A stretch of DNA of 36,077 nucleotides, taken from Lysobacteraceae bacterium (GTDB lineage Bacteria > Pseudomonadota > Gammaproteobacteria > Xanthomonadales > Rhodanobacteraceae). Made by a program: the position numbers and the translations under genes. Location of the stretch: positions 1 through 36,077 of the forward strand of contig JAGWIC010000028.1 of the NCBI GenBank assembly GCA_028866435.1. Direction: 5' to 3'. Shown here piece by piece: positions 35,703-36,077 of the stretch. The notes beneath the pieces are model-generated. The model saw only the letters and a list, made by a program, of their open reading frames with translations. It searched no databases and was not told the origin of the DNA. Every line of letters begins with the position of its first letter. Positions within the stretch are counted from its first letter, which is position 1.

Positions 35703-35720
35703 GAGCGCGCAGGCGCGCGA
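35699..35720 (+). repeat. GTAG-headed REP-like palindrome at the mutY stop codon
   Basis: GTAGGAGCGCGCAGGCGCGCGA has the GTAG head followed by a GCGCGC-AG-GCGCGC hairpin (35705-35718). REP elements of Stenotrophomonas and relatives (SMAG, GTAG class) share this form and are spread by RAYT transposases. The TAG stop of mutY is part of the head. A single copy of this form is clear in the window. Confidence 0.6.
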
Positions 35721-35751
35721 TGCCCGAACCGGCACCCACCGAGGAACCCCC

Positions 35752-36030
35752 ATGAGCCGCACCATCCATTGCAGCAAGCTCGGCATCGACGCCGAAGGCC
35801 TCGACTTCGCCCCCTGGCCCGGCCCGCTCGGCCAGCGCATCTACGCCGAAATCTCCAGGCCCGCGTGGCAACAGTGGCTGGCCCACCAGACCACCCTGAT
35901 CAACGAGATGCGGCTCAACCCGCTGGACCCCGCGTCGCGCAAGTTCCTCGGCGAGCAGATGGAGAAATTCCTGTTCGGCGGCGACTTCGCCAAGGCCGCC
36001 GGCTTCACCGCGCCCGACGCCGAGTCTTGA
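35752..36030 (+). CDS. yggX: Iron-trafficking/oxidative-damage protection protein YggX
   Basis: 92-residue cytoplasmic protein that supports Fe-S cluster repair and protects against superoxide damage. MSRTIHCSKLGIDAEGLDFA with the conserved Cys7, PGPLGQRIYAEISRPAWQQW and LINEMRLNPLDPASRKFLGE with QMEKFLFGG form the whole YggX signature. The ribosome binding site GAGGAA lies upstream of the ATG at 35752. In gammaproteobacteria mutY-yggX is a very common pair, and here the two are 49 nt apart with the REP-like element between. A hairpin follows 8 nt after the stop. Confidence 0.97.
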   Translation: MSRTIHCSKLGIDAEGLDFAPWPGPLGQRIYAEISRPAWQQWLAHQTTLINEMRLNPLDPASRKFLGEQMEKFLFGGDFAKAAGFTAPDAES

Positions 36031-36038
36031 CGAAAGCA

Positions 36039-36060
36039 CGCGCATTCGATTTAATGCGCG
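36039..36060 (+). terminator. Hairpin after yggX, possible terminator
   Basis: CGCGCATT (36039-36046) and AATGCGCG (36053-36060) form a perfect 8-bp stem with a 6-nt loop, starting 8 nt after the yggX stop. No T-run follows; the window ends 17 nt later. It could alternatively belong to a downstream gene. Confidence 0.5.
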
Positions 36061-36077
36061 GCTCCACGAAACAGCGC

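Overview
The window is GC-rich (roughly two thirds G+C by eye), densely coded DNA from the chromosome of a motile gammaproteobacterium. The best fit is order Xanthomonadales, probably Rhodanobacteraceae (Rhodanobacter, Dyella, Luteibacter or Frateuria type). This rests on three things: the flagellar gene order, a PilZ gene of the xanthomonad tetrameric type behind fliDST, and a GTAG-headed REP-like element at the end of mutY. The placement is inferred from gene content, not from a database search.

Layout. (1) 1-4613, minus strand: fliE-fliF-fliG-fliH-fliI, with fliI cut by the window edge; this operon builds the MS ring, switch and export ATPase. (2) 4740-6161: fleQ, the sigma-54-dependent flagellar master activator, preceded by a 410-bp non-coding region holding two CRP/Clp-type palindromes. 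(3) 6572-9482: fliD-fliS-fliT-like-PilZ (cap, flagellin chaperone, cap chaperone candidate, c-di-GMP-related protein). (4) 9676-11172: one flagellin gene, fliC, with a clear sigma-28 promoter; three hairpins lie in the gap to fliD. (5) 11413-21856: flgBCDEFGHIJKL, covering rod, hook, rings, muramidase and hook-filament junction. (6) 22014-26090: cheV (minus strand) diverging from a soluble chemoreceptor-flgA pair, then flgM-flgN. (7) 26190-27467: a degenerate EAL-HDOD protein.

Beyond 27.5 kb the content is housekeeping: a TMEM43-family membrane protein and gamma-glutamyltranspeptidase; a YfhL-type ferredoxin; a small lipoprotein, coaD and rsmD; then, on the plus strand, ftsY, an AsmA-like protein, mutY and yggX, ending in a hairpin.

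The intergenic DNA gives a readable regulatory hierarchy. CRP/Clp-type sites sit in front of fleQ. FleQ and sigma-54 would then act at promoters of GG-N10-GC form before fliE, flgB and mcp-flgA. Sigma-28 would act at promoters with an 11-nt spacer before fliC, cheV and flgM, and possibly flgK. FlgM is the anti-sigma-28 factor and has its own sigma-28 promoter, giving a feedback loop. No tRNA, rRNA, CRISPR array, insertion sequence or prophage was seen. I found no wholly new multi-gene system; the most unusual material is regulatory and structural: the twin CRP-like sites, stacked hairpins, palindromes before flgB, a possible leader peptide before the EAL-HDOD gene, REP-like elements, and motif deviations in FleQ.
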